From assembly GCA_049520395.1 (NCBI GenBank), contig JBEKPV010000004.1, positions 6,483-70,482 of the forward strand: a stretch of DNA of 64,000 nucleotides. The letters run 5' to 3'. Of the stretch, positions 8,341 through 16,816 are shown one piece after another (position 1 is the stretch's first letter; every line of letters begins with the position of its first letter). The notes below the pieces were generated by a model. That model did no database searches. It saw only the letters and a program-made list of their open reading frames with translations, and was not told where the DNA came from. The translations under genes and the position numbers were made by a program. Source of the DNA: UBA1161 sp049520395 (GTDB lineage: Bacteria; Planctomycetota; Phycisphaerae; Tepidisphaerales; Tepidisphaeraceae).

Positions 8341-9312
8341 ATGCGAACCGGCCTGTTTCTCGGTCTGGCGCTTTTGCTATCTGGATGCGGAATGCCCAGT
8401 TTTCTGGTTACTCCCGTTTCAGGAACATACGAATTGCATGAGGAGGTGGTTCAGCCGGGAAAGGGGCTTTTTCCCGATAAAATCGCATTGATTCCGGTCG
8501 AAGGCATGCTGCTGGACGCGCGTAGCGGCGGGTTGCTGCAGGCTCAGGAGAATCCGATGAGCCTGTTTATCGAGGAACTGGATCAGGCGGCGGCCGATCC
8601 GTCGGTTAAGGCGGTGGTTTTGCGGGTCAATTCGCCGGGGGGGTCGGTGACGACATCGGACACGATGTACGACGCGATTCTTCGATTCAAGGACAAGACG
8701 CACAAGCCGGTGATCGCCTCGGCACAAGAGGTGGATGCCAGCGGGGCTTATTACGTGAGTTGCGGGGCGGACAAGATCGTGGCCAGTCCGACCAGCGTGG
8801 TGGGGAGCATTGGGGTGATTTTCGAGACGTTCGATTTCGTGGGGACCATGCAAATGCTGGGGGTTCAATCGGACGCGATTAAGAGCGCGGAATTGAAGGA
8901 TATGGGGTCGCCCTTCAAGCATATGACACCGCACGAGCGTGCGCTGATGCAGGAAATGGTCAACGAGTATTACGCTCGATTCAAGTCGGTGGTGTTTAGT
9001 CACCGATCCATCAAGGACGCGGATACGCAGACGCTGGTGACCGACGGACAGGTTTTCAGCGGTGAAAAGGCGGTTGATTTGGGTTTGGTCGACGAAACGG
9101 GCCGGCTGGACGATGCGCTGGATATGGCCAGGCAGATGTCCGGAAGCCCCGATGCCGAGGCAGTGATGTACAAGCGACCCTACGGCTATACCGGCTCGAT
9201 CTATGCGGATACCTCGGTTCCGACGCCCAGCAGTAGCTCACAGATGAACCTTCAGCTCCCCCTCGCCCAAGAAATGGTGCCCAGCGGGTTTTATTACCTG
9301 TGGCGGCCGTAA
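8341..9312 (+). CDS. sppA: Signal peptide peptidase SppA-like serine protease, lipoprotein form
   Basis: The ATG at 8341 is preceded by AGAGGAA 3-9 bases upstream and yields a lipoprotein signal (LALLLSGC); an in-frame TTG at 8323 lacks these features. The S49 core is complete: VLRVNSPGGSVTTSD, the nucleophile region EVDASGAYYVSCGADKIVA, SPTSVVGSIGV, and the general-base lysine in LKDMGSPFK. SppA cleaves leftover signal peptides in the membrane; the single S49 repeat and about 323 residues match the 36-kDa bacterial type. A zinc-ribbon membrane protein follows after 8 bases. Confidence 0.9.
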   Translation: MRTGLFLGLALLLSGCGMPSFLVTPVSGTYELHEEVVQPGKGLFPDKIALIPVEGMLLDARSGGLLQAQENPMSLFIEELDQAAADPSVKAVVLRVNSPGGSVTTSDTMYDAILRFKDKTHKPVIASAQEVDASGAYYVSCGADKIVASPTSVVGSIGVIFETFDFVGTMQMLGVQSDAIKSAELKDMGSPFKHMTPHERALMQEMVNEYYARFKSVVFSHRSIKDADTQTLVTDGQVFSGEKAVDLGLVDETGRLDDALDMARQMSGSPDAEAVMYKRPYGYTGSIYADTSVPTPSSSSQMNLQLPLAQEMVPSGFYYLWRP

Positions 9313-9320
9313 GTTGAAGA

Positions 9321-9677
9321 ATGATTCGAATTTCGTGCACAAGCTGCAAGGCCGTGCTGACGGTTGACGACGCCTTTGCGGGCGGGGTTTGCCGGTGCCA
9401 GCATTGCGGGACGATTCAAGTCGTGCCGGCGAATCTCAAGCCTGGCGCCAAGGCGGCGGTCGCGAAAACACCGGCGGTCGCGGGGAAAGCGCCCGGCGTT
9501 GCCGCGGCGGGCGGTAGTTCGGGGACGGCGACGGCTTCCCTTCCGCAAAAAAGCGCCCCGCCGGCGAAGGGCGGGGTCCATCTGGACGGCAAACTGCTCA
9601 AACTCAGCGTCATCATCGCGTTCGTGTTGTTTTTGCTCCTGATCGCGGTGATTTTCATCTACATGCGCGAAGCATGA
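9321..9677 (+). CDS. Small zinc-ribbon, single-pass membrane protein
   Basis: 118 residues. The N-terminus carries a zinc-ribbon pattern, C6-x2-C9 and C24-x2-C27 (ISCTSCKA and CRCQHCG), then an Ala/Pro/Gly-rich linker, and a C-terminal hydrophobic helix (about 92-113) ending in YMREA. It begins 8 bases after sppA, so probably co-transcribed. A similar N-terminal zinc ribbon precedes the kinase at 27246. Function unknown; the layout suggests a membrane-tethered cytoplasmic ribbon. Confidence 0.7.
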   Translation: MIRISCTSCKAVLTVDDAFAGGVCRCQHCGTIQVVPANLKPGAKAAVAKTPAVAGKAPGVAAAGGSSGTATASLPQKSAPPAKGGVHLDGKLLKLSVIIAFVLFLLLIAVIFIYMREA

Positions 9678-9911
9678 AGTGTCATTTCGTCGCAGGCGTG
9701 TCGGAACGCCTGGAAGTCCAGCGGTGTTTCCGGACTTGCGGGATGTGACGGAACAAGCAGCAGACGTCCGTTAAAACACTGTATCTGATGCGAGTTGCGC
9801 TTAACGGCAGGGACGGCGCGGGCGGAGCCGAATGACTTATTCCTCATCACTTAACCAACAAATTTGCGACTGTGCGAAAATTTTCGCAACGAAGTTGTAG
9901 GGAGATTGCCG
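9678..9911. other. Intergenic region ahead of the amidase-like gene
   Basis: No gene was recognised. It contains the perfect palindrome at 9873-9888 and, at its end, GGGAG (about 9899-9903), a strong ribosome-binding sequence placed for the short frame at 9912. Confidence 0.5.
9873..9888. promoter_or_regulatory. Perfect 16-bp palindrome, candidate operator
   Basis: TGCGAAAATTTTCGCA is a perfect inverted repeat with no spacer, 24 bases upstream of the short frame at 9912. Its size and AT-rich centre suit a dimeric regulator. No T-tract follows, so it is unlikely to be a terminator. Confidence 0.45.
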
Positions 9912-9986
9912 ATGAATTTAGCACAGGCCGCTGGGGCCTTTTATGGGACCCAGCGCGGGAAATCCAGCGGTCGCCGATCAATTTAA
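9912..9986 (+). CDS. Possible 24-residue leader peptide upstream of the amidase gene
   Basis: ATG at 9912 is well placed behind GGGAG and opens a 24-codon frame (begins MNLAQAAGAFYG) ending with TAA at 9986. It overlaps the proposed ATG of the amidase gene at 9943 in a different frame and ends 19 bases before the alternative GTG start at 10006. It could be a leader peptide coupling translation to the amidase, or chance. Confidence 0.3.
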   Translation: MNLAQAAGAFYGTQRGKSSGRRSI

Positions 9987-10605
9987 TTCGCGGGCGGACG
10001 TCGTTGTGAAAAAATCCAAACGTAAGGTTGTTGTCCTAACCACATTAGTGGCGTTGCTGACTTTCACGAGTGCGCTATTGCTGGCGCTGGCGCCGCCGCC
10101 TTTGAATGGCGATTCGTTCAGCAGTCTTTCCGCCAGCGATCGCGGGCAGTTCCTGGACGATATCTTCAAGACCGCCGTTCCGACCAAGGCGGATCAGTGG
10201 AAATACATTTACATTCACCACAGCGGGACAGCGGCGGGCAATGCCCAGACGCTGGCCTCGACGGGTGGGGAATTATGCGATCACTTTGTGATCGGCAATG
10301 GGCAGGGATGCCAGGACGGGGAGATTCAGATTGGTCCGCGCTGGAGCCAGCAGCAGCCTGCCGCCGCGCCGCCCGGAGTGGCGAGCATCGAACCGGATTG
10401 CATCAGCATCTGCCTGATCGGTGATTTTGATCATTCGATGCCGACGCCGACCCAATTGCGGCGGCTGACGGAACTGGTGACGACTCTGCAGAGCCAGATT
10501 CGGATTGCCGGGCAGCGGGTGATTGTATTGAACGAAACGGGGACGCCGAGCAGTGTGGGGCGCTATTTTCCGGTGACCGCGTTCCGCGACCAGATTTTGC
10601 CCTAG
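9943..10605 (+). CDS. Membrane-anchored N-acetylmuramoyl-L-alanine amidase/PGRP-fold protein
   Basis: After a short basic N-terminus and one hydrophobic segment (VVVLTTLVALLTFTSALLLA), the protein has an amidase_2/PGRP-like domain: WKYIYIHHSGTAAGNA (first zinc-ligand histidine region), CDHFVIGNG, DGEIQIGPRW, SICLIGDFD and PTQLRRLTELV. The last canonical zinc motif is altered (GRYFPVTAFRDQI), so activity is uncertain; it may bind rather than cut peptidoglycan. Start choice is open: ATG at 9943 lacks a good ribosome site, while GTG at 10006 would give MKKSKRK directly before the hydrophobic segment, a more natural signal anchor. Confidence 0.75.
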   Translation: MGPSAGNPAVADQFNSRADVVVKKSKRKVVVLTTLVALLTFTSALLLALAPPPLNGDSFSSLSASDRGQFLDDIFKTAVPTKADQWKYIYIHHSGTAAGNAQTLASTGGELCDHFVIGNGQGCQDGEIQIGPRWSQQQPAAAPPGVASIEPDCISICLIGDFDHSMPTPTQLRRLTELVTTLQSQIRIAGQRVIVLNETGTPSSVGRYFPVTAFRDQILP

Positions 10606-10894
10606 TTAACGCGCGCCGCAAGACGGATTTTCTTGCCAACGGTGGGTCATTAGCATATTGTAAGGGGGCTTGTGGGACAGGCAGGGGATCGGTCTGATGA
10701 CGCCACGTCGTTTTGGCATTCCCCCTTCTTTTCCCAGACCGTTAGAGTACGTCGATTAGCGAATCGGCGCGTGCCCAGGCGGATGTTTTTATACTATCCG
10801 TTTTATCCTCCTCCTTGGGTTACCTTCTCGGCCTGTCGCCATCCGGCACGCGGGGGAGATCGCGCGTGCGATTCCGGATGGATCGTGAAGTGTA

Positions 10895-11743
10895 ATGCCG
10901 CAGAAGCTCCTCAATTACGAGGTCCTGGAGCGCTTGGGAGAAGGTGCGCGTAGCGTGATCTACGCCGTCAGCGACCCGGCGACTCGTCAGGTCTACGCCC
11001 TTAAGCATGTGGTGCGCAGTGAGGTCAAGGACATCCGCTTCATCGAACAGATGGAGGCGGAGTTCGAGATCAGCAAGCAGTTTACCCATCCAAATCTACG
11101 GCGGTCCTTTGACTTGAAGGTCATCAAGACCCTCATGAGGAGGGTGACGGAAGCGTTTTTGCTCATGGAGTTGTTCGACGGCAAGCCGCTGGATGTACGG
11201 CCGCCGGAGGGGATGATGAATATCCTGGATACGTTCATCCAGGCGGCGCAGGGTTTGAAGGCGATGCACGCGCTGGGGTTTGCGCATTGCGATATTAAGC
11301 CGAACAACATTTTGCGCAACGATGCGGGGCTGGTGAAGATCATCGATTTTGGGCAAAGCTGTAAAATCGGGACGGTGAAGGAGCGGATTCAGGGGACGCC
11401 GGATTACATCGCTCCCGAGCAGGTCGCACGGCGGCCGATTTCGGTTCAAACCGATGTCTATAACCTGGGCGCGACGATGTACTGGGTGGCCACCCGGACC
11501 AATATCCCGACGCTTTATACGGTTAACAAAAAGGGTGAGAACAGCTTCCTGCTGGACCAGACGATCCAGACGCCTGAGCAACTAAACCCGCGCGTTCCCG
11601 CTGGACTGTCGAATCTGATCATGGAATGCGTGGCGACGCGCCCGGCCAAACGGCCGGCGGATATGGATCAGATCATCACGCGGCTGGAACTGGTTAAGCA
11701 CGTGCTTGGCAAATCGGATATCTCGCTGGGGCAGACGGGTTAG
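10895..11743 (+). CDS. Small Hanks-type Ser/Thr protein kinase, non-RD
   Basis: 282 residues, essentially a bare kinase domain. Glycine loop LGEGARSVIYAV (about 13), ATP-site lysine in ALKHV, catalytic loop HCDIKPNNIL with Cys in place of the usual Arg of HRD, metal motif IDFGQS, and activation-segment end YIAPEQVA. No membrane segment or sensor domain, so it is cytoplasmic and needs a partner for input. The 289 bases upstream hold no other gene; a TATACT-like hexamer occurs near 10790 without a convincing partner. A non-RD loop often means activation-loop phosphorylation is not the control step. Confidence 0.88.
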   Translation: MPQKLLNYEVLERLGEGARSVIYAVSDPATRQVYALKHVVRSEVKDIRFIEQMEAEFEISKQFTHPNLRRSFDLKVIKTLMRRVTEAFLLMELFDGKPLDVRPPEGMMNILDTFIQAAQGLKAMHALGFAHCDIKPNNILRNDAGLVKIIDFGQSCKIGTVKERIQGTPDYIAPEQVARRPISVQTDVYNLGATMYWVATRTNIPTLYTVNKKGENSFLLDQTIQTPEQLNPRVPAGLSNLIMECVATRPAKRPADMDQIITRLELVKHVLGKSDISLGQTG

Positions 11744-11762
11744 CGAAGCGAGGAGCTTCGCT
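11742..11762 (+). terminator. Hairpin just after the kinase gene
   Basis: AGCGAAGC and GCTTCGCT form an 8-bp stem around GAGGA directly at the stop codon of the kinase. There is no T-run, so a classical intrinsic terminator is doubtful; it could stabilise the mRNA end. Confidence 0.35.
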
Positions 11763-11860
11763 CGTCGTCGACGGATGGGCCTGGGGTGGTTGCGCGGCTT
11801 ATTGGGGCGATTTCGGGGAGACTTGACCGCCTGCCTACAATCAGGTGAAAGGCGGAAGTC

Positions 11861-12841
11861 ATGACGCAAACAATTGATTTTGCGCCCGGCGATACGGCTT
11901 TGCTGGACGCTTATTCTCGAGCCGTGATCGGGGCGGTCAAACAGGTCAGCCCGGCTGTCGTTAATATCGAGGTTCGTAAGGGCGATTCGCCGGAAGGCCG
12001 GCGCGGACAGCGCGGAGGCGGCGGGAGCGGGTCGGGGTTTATCTTTACCCCGGACGGATTCATTCTCACCAACAGCCATGTTGTCCATGATGCAGGTCGG
12101 ATCGAGGCGAGTTTGCCCGATGGGCGGAAATTCCATGCGGAACTCGTGGGGGACGATCCGGATACGGATTTGGCGGTGGTGCGCATCGACGGGCCGAATT
12201 TGCCGCATGTGGTGCTGGGGGATTCCTCGGCATTGCAGGTGGGGCAATTGGTGGTGGCGATCGGGAATCCGTATGGGTTTCAATACACGGTGACCGCGGG
12301 CGTCGTTAGCGCCACGGCCCGCAGTTTTCGATCCAATTCGGGACGATTGATCGACAACATTATTCAGACCGACGCGGCCTTGAATCCGGGCAATAGCGGC
12401 GGGCCGCTGGTTAGCAGCCAGGGGGAAGTGATCGGCGTGAACACGGCGGTCATTCTTCCGGCGCAGGGATTGTGCTTTGCGATCCCGAGCAATACGGCGA
12501 CGTTCGTGGCGGCACAGCTGCTGCGGTTTGGGCGGGTGAAACGGAGTTACATCGGGCTGGGCGGGCAGGATGTGCCGCTGCACCGGAAACTGGTCCGGTT
12601 TCATAATCTGGAGAACGATTATGGGGTTCTGGTCTCGCAGATCGAGCCGGAAAGCCCGGCGGCGGCGGCGGAGCTTCGTGAAGGCGATATCGTCGTGCGG
12701 TTCGATTCCGAGGCGGTGGCGCGGGTGGACGATCTGCATCGACTGCTGACCGAGCAGCGGGCGGGGAAGAGCGCGGATATGGAGGTGCTGCGCGGGACGG
12801 AGAAATTGACGGTGAAGATTACGCCGCGGGAGAAGCCGTGA
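11861..12841 (+). CDS. HtrA/DegP-like trypsin-fold protease with one PDZ domain
   Basis: 326 residues. Catalytic triad regions are all present: His in TNSHVVHDA, Asp in DTDLAVVRI, and Ser in NPGNSGGPLVS. A single PDZ domain follows (about 235-322; YGVLVSQIEPESPAAAAELREGD). Unlike most HtrA proteins no signal peptide or membrane anchor is seen at the N-terminus (MTQTIDFAPGDTALL), so it may be cytoplasmic or use a different start. Its 3' end overlaps the convergent oxidoreductase gene by 23 bases. Confidence 0.88.
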   Translation: MTQTIDFAPGDTALLDAYSRAVIGAVKQVSPAVVNIEVRKGDSPEGRRGQRGGGGSGSGFIFTPDGFILTNSHVVHDAGRIEASLPDGRKFHAELVGDDPDTDLAVVRIDGPNLPHVVLGDSSALQVGQLVVAIGNPYGFQYTVTAGVVSATARSFRSNSGRLIDNIIQTDAALNPGNSGGPLVSSQGEVIGVNTAVILPAQGLCFAIPSNTATFVAAQLLRFGRVKRSYIGLGGQDVPLHRKLVRFHNLENDYGVLVSQIEPESPAAAAELREGDIVVRFDSEAVARVDDLHRLLTEQRAGKSADMEVLRGTEKLTVKITPREKP

Positions 12842-15800
12842 CGGCTGGGGGTTCGATCTGGGACGCGGATGGGACGAGCTCTGGCGTCAGGGCCGCTTCG
12901 GCGGCGGCCCGCGCCCGCTCCATTTTCGGATAGCGGACTTCGCGGTAGCCGGTGACTTCTTCGGGGGATTTCAGGGCGAGAAGCGCCTGGTCGTATGAGG
13001 CGTCGTCGGAGAGATTCACCCGGTCGAGCAGGTCCGTGTACCAATCGCGGAAGGCGACTTCGCGGTGATGCCAGCCGGGCAGGCGGCGCCACCATTTCAT
13101 GCAGCGGACGATTTGCAGCTGCCAGTCGGAGGTGGTGATCCGGAATCGGATGCGGCGCTTGCCGAGGTTGAATTCGGGGTTGGTGTGATGGCGGTAGCGG
13201 AGGCGATCGCCGTTGAGCGTGTCGATGTTGTATTTCACGAGGTCGCGCTGTCTCTTTTCGTATCGCGTCAGGAGATAGGCGACGTACGGCTCGTCCTTGA
13301 TGAGAGTCACCTTGGCGAGATTCCAGATGGCGGCGACCGTGGCGGCGAAGCCGCGTTCGGCGCGATCGCGCTTGTAGATGCCGCGGACGGATTCGATATA
13401 GCGGCGGGCGGCGGCGAAATCCTGATACTGGGCTACGTCGTAAATTCGCAGGGCCAGGTCGTATTTCGCCGGATCGGGGAGGCTGCGCATCTGTTTGATG
13501 GAACTGACCACCAATTTTTCATAGCGGCGCGAGACGATAGCGCCCCAGAGGCGGGTTTTGCGCAGGACGCGGATTTTATTGGTGACCAGTTGCTCCCAGG
13601 TTTCGGGCTGCGGTTTTTTGGGCAGGGCGTGCGGCTCCAGGGCGAGCTTTCGTCCGATGTTGAAGGCTTTGACGTTTTTACGGTGGTCGCGGCGAATGGT
13701 GTCCTTGATCGCCCAGGCAACCGAGCGCGTGGAGACCGGGATCAGGCCGAGCTGATAGGCGACGCCGAGCATGAGGATGTTGACGAACTGCTTGCTGCCC
13801 AGGCGGCGCTCGCAGATTTCGGCCCAATTGGCGGCGTAGCTGAGCTGCGGATTGCAATGCTCGAGAATTTCCTCGCGCAGGACTTCGGGATCGAAATCTT
13901 CCTTGCCCAGGAGGGTGTAGACGGTGGGCTGTTTGTGGAGATTGAGGACGGCGGCCGTGTGTTCGGGAGAGGCGATGCGGAACTGCTCGCGCGGATCGAT
14001 GGCGCGGGCGGCCTCGAGGACGTCGATGCCGAGGAGGAGATCGGCTTTGCCGTAGGGGATGGAGCCGCTGGTTGGCGGGGAGCCGGGGGACGATTCGGAG
14101 TGATTGACGAAAGTGATTTGGGAGAAGACGCCGCCGTTACGGATGGCGAGGCCTTTTTTGTCCTGGAAGGCGACGTGATAGCCTTCCTTGTGACCGGCGC
14201 GGACGAGGATGGCGCCGACGACGCCGATGCCCATGCCGCCGACGCCGCTCATGTGGACGCGCCAGATTTTTCCCGGTTCGGTCATGTCGTGGACCTTTTT
14301 GGGTTCGGGAAGGCGCGCGAGATCCATGTTGGGCAGCGTGTAGCGGCGGCGCTTGTGGCGGATGACGGTTACCTGCTCGAAGCTCGGGCAGGGCTTGACG
14401 GATTCGGCGATTTCGTTGCTGGTGCGCACGCGTTCGCAGGCGCCGTCGTTGACGCACCAGGTGAGATCGGTGTCGATTTTTTTGCCGTAATCGGTTTCCA
14501 GAGTCGTCAGCCCCGGGCAGGCGGTGGCCTTGGTGCATTCGAGGCAGTTTTCGCAGACTTCGGGGGTGATGTTCATGTGGGTTTTTTTGGGGAGATATCC
14601 GAAGTCCTTGATGATTTGCCGTTCCTGGCGGAATTGTTTGCGGTTGTAAGTGATGCCGCATTCTTTGTCGGCGATGACGACTTTTACGCCGCCGGCGAGG
14701 ATGGCTTTTTCGAGAGCGGCTTTGTAATTGGTTCGATCGGCGGGGGAGAGTTTTACGACGGTCAGGGGGCTGGTTCCGGCCATGGCGCGGACGATTTGTT
14801 CAATGTCCTGGATATAGGAATGGTTGCCCAGGACGTCGAGTTCGGTGCCGGGGTGTTCCTGGTGGCCGGTCATGGCCGTGGTTTTGTTTTCGAGAATGAT
14901 GTAGGCGATGTCCTGATTGGCCTTGATGGAATTGCTGATGGCGATTTGGCCGGAATGGAAGAAGGTTCCGTCGCCCATGAAGACGAGTTGTTTGTTGGTG
15001 ATGAAGGGGTCGATCCCGGAGCCGGTTCCGCCGCCGAGGCCCATGCCGCTGTAGTTGTGCATGAGTTGTTCGGTGGGGGCGAACATGAGCATGGTGTAGC
15101 AGCCGGTGTCGCCGTGGGCGACGAGGTCGACGGTGCCCATGTTGTGCTTGCGGCTCATATAAGCCGGGTCGGCGAAATTTTGGCGGATTTCCAGGAGGGC
15201 GGCGGAGCTGTCGCGGTGCGGGCAGCCGGGGCAGAAGGTGGGGGTGCGGGCGACGACTTTCTTGTTGAAGACTTCGAGCTTGGGTTTGCTGGCGGCGCGG
15301 AGGCGATGGATTTCGGCGCTGAGCCGGCCGTTGCGTCGCGGGGCGGGGATTTCCTCCATATCCTGGAAGAGGGGTATTAGCTTTTGGGCGAGCACGGAAT
15401 AATTCAGGCCGCGGGTTTCGGGGATGCCTTCGTGTCCGCCGGGGAAAGTTTTGCCGAAGAGGCGGCTGGTCAGCTCGGCGGCCTCGGCGTGGGGAAGGAC
15501 GTGGAAGGCTTCGTCGCGAATGTTCTTTTCCAGGAAACTTCGCCGCTCCTCGATGACGATCATGTTTCGGCAAAGCGCGGAAAATTCCTGAACGAGCTGC
15601 GCGTCGGCGGGATAACTCAAGCCCATCTGCAGGATCGGGAAAAGACCCAGCATTCCCAAATCGGAAAGCACGTGATTGAGATAGGGCCCGGCCATCCCCG
15701 TGACGATGAAACCGATGGGGGCGGGCTCGGCGGATTTGTCGTGCGGAATGATCTTGTTGATTCCGAGCTGGCGAGCGACGCGCATGGTGTCGGCGAAACG

Positions 15801-16499
15801 CTTGGTGAAGAGCAACTCGCGTTTCCAGGTGCGCGGGGGGAGGAGGACTTTTTCCAGATCGATGCGCGCGGTTTCGAGGGCGACCTTTTGCTGCGTATTG
15901 ATCGCGGGGAACTGATTGGGGCGGCAGATCACGCTGCCGCCGCCGTCGGCCTGGGCGACGGTGGCGATGTAGCCGATGTATAGCCCGGCGGCCTGGCTGA
16001 GTTTGAAGCTGAGGTTGATCCAATCCTTGAATTGCTGGGGCCCGCCGGATTCCACGACGGCCATGCGAAGATGTTCGCAGAGGAATCGGCTGTCGGCGGG
16101 GACCTGGGTGCTGTCGCACCAGGGATCGTCGCCGATGATGATGACGGCTCCGCCCTGTGCGTTGGCGCCGGCGAGATTTCCCAGGGCCAGGGCGTCGGAG
16201 GCGACGTGCGCGCCAACGCTTTTGAACGTGGCGATGGCGCGGGCGGCGACCATCTGACTGCCGTTGACGGCGGCGGCGGCGAGGGCTTCGTTGTTGGCCT
16301 GATAGGCGCGGACCCCATTGGTTGTCAGGAGATCGCGCAGGTCGCCCAGGCAATCGAAAAATCCGGCAACGGGGGAGCCTGGGTAGCCGGTTAAAAGATG
16401 GACGCCGCCTTCGGTTTCGAGGGCGCCTTTGATGAGCAGTTCGTTGCCGGTAAAAATTTCACGGCCGGAATCGGCCAGGAAGCGCGGGTCGGTCGCCAT
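12819..16499 (-). CDS. Fused indolepyruvate/2-oxoacid:ferredoxin oxidoreductase
   Basis: 1226 residues from the ATG at 16499 (AAGGA about 12 bases upstream). Single-chain enzyme of the IorA-IorB family: N-terminal pyrimidine-binding domain (TGYPGSPVAGFFD), thiamine-diphosphate domain (FCPGCPHRDSSAA, GDTGCYTML, MGDGTFFHSG, ENKTTAMTGHQEHPG), a ferredoxin-like insert with CENCLECTKATAC, then the gamma/IorB domain (MSGVGGMGIGVVG) and a C-terminal helical extension of about 350 residues (DUF6537-like). It catalyses CoA-dependent oxidative decarboxylation of aryl-pyruvates or similar 2-oxoacids with ferredoxin as acceptor. Stands alone on the minus strand with a 317-base upstream gap. Confidence 0.9.
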   Translation of the reverse strand: MATDPRFLADSGREIFTGNELLIKGALETEGGVHLLTGYPGSPVAGFFDCLGDLRDLLTTNGVRAYQANNEALAAAAVNGSQMVAARAIATFKSVGAHVASDALALGNLAGANAQGGAVIIIGDDPWCDSTQVPADSRFLCEHLRMAVVESGGPQQFKDWINLSFKLSQAAGLYIGYIATVAQADGGGSVICRPNQFPAINTQQKVALETARIDLEKVLLPPRTWKRELLFTKRFADTMRVARQLGINKIIPHDKSAEPAPIGFIVTGMAGPYLNHVLSDLGMLGLFPILQMGLSYPADAQLVQEFSALCRNMIVIEERRSFLEKNIRDEAFHVLPHAEAAELTSRLFGKTFPGGHEGIPETRGLNYSVLAQKLIPLFQDMEEIPAPRRNGRLSAEIHRLRAASKPKLEVFNKKVVARTPTFCPGCPHRDSSAALLEIRQNFADPAYMSRKHNMGTVDLVAHGDTGCYTMLMFAPTEQLMHNYSGMGLGGGTGSGIDPFITNKQLVFMGDGTFFHSGQIAISNSIKANQDIAYIILENKTTAMTGHQEHPGTELDVLGNHSYIQDIEQIVRAMAGTSPLTVVKLSPADRTNYKAALEKAILAGGVKVVIADKECGITYNRKQFRQERQIIKDFGYLPKKTHMNITPEVCENCLECTKATACPGLTTLETDYGKKIDTDLTWCVNDGACERVRTSNEIAESVKPCPSFEQVTVIRHKRRRYTLPNMDLARLPEPKKVHDMTEPGKIWRVHMSGVGGMGIGVVGAILVRAGHKEGYHVAFQDKKGLAIRNGGVFSQITFVNHSESSPGSPPTSGSIPYGKADLLLGIDVLEAARAIDPREQFRIASPEHTAAVLNLHKQPTVYTLLGKEDFDPEVLREEILEHCNPQLSYAANWAEICERRLGSKQFVNILMLGVAYQLGLIPVSTRSVAWAIKDTIRRDHRKNVKAFNIGRKLALEPHALPKKPQPETWEQLVTNKIRVLRKTRLWGAIVSRRYEKLVVSSIKQMRSLPDPAKYDLALRIYDVAQYQDFAAARRYIESVRGIYKRDRAERGFAATVAAIWNLAKVTLIKDEPYVAYLLTRYEKRQRDLVKYNIDTLNGDRLRYRHHTNPEFNLGKRRIRFRITTSDWQLQIVRCMKWWRRLPGWHHREVAFRDWYTDLLDRVNLSDDASYDQALLALKSPEEVTGYREVRYPKMERARAAAEAALTPELVPSASQIEPPAVTASPAA

Positions 16500-16816
16500 A
16501 ATCAGTCTGTCCTTCCGCGGGCCCGTTGTTTGAACTCCGGGCGGCATGGCTTATCCCGAATGAACCGGGACAGGGGATGCCGATTTCACCACGGCGTAAG
16601 AGACTCTTGGCCCCGGCGGGATTTCATGGCCAGCCGAGGCCGTGCCCCACATCCGTTATCGGACGCGCTGGGCATTGACAGTGAAAATTGTACCCTGCCA
16701 GACTGGCAAGTCCATGCAAATGCGGGAATCGTGCGGAAAAGCGCTGTTTCGGGCTAAAAAAAGGGGAACGCGGAGACGGCGGGGAAACGCAACTAGGCCC
16801 GAGGGGAAAGTTCGCG
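16500..16816. other. Intergenic region between gltD and the oxidoreductase gene
   Basis: No gene recognised. It must carry the minus-strand promoter of the oxidoreductase gene unless that gene is read through from gltD. A TTGACA at about 16676 on the plus strand has no suitable downstream partner. Confidence 0.4.

Noticed and set aside
13065..15380. Plus-strand open frame of 771 codons across the oxidoreductase gene
   Set aside because: It is the antisense shadow of a clearly coding minus-strand gene; its composition is Gly/Asp/Ala-rich with no motif.
16676..16700. TTGACA as a plus-strand promoter
   Set aside because: No -10 hexamer at 16-18 bases and no plus-strand gene downstream.
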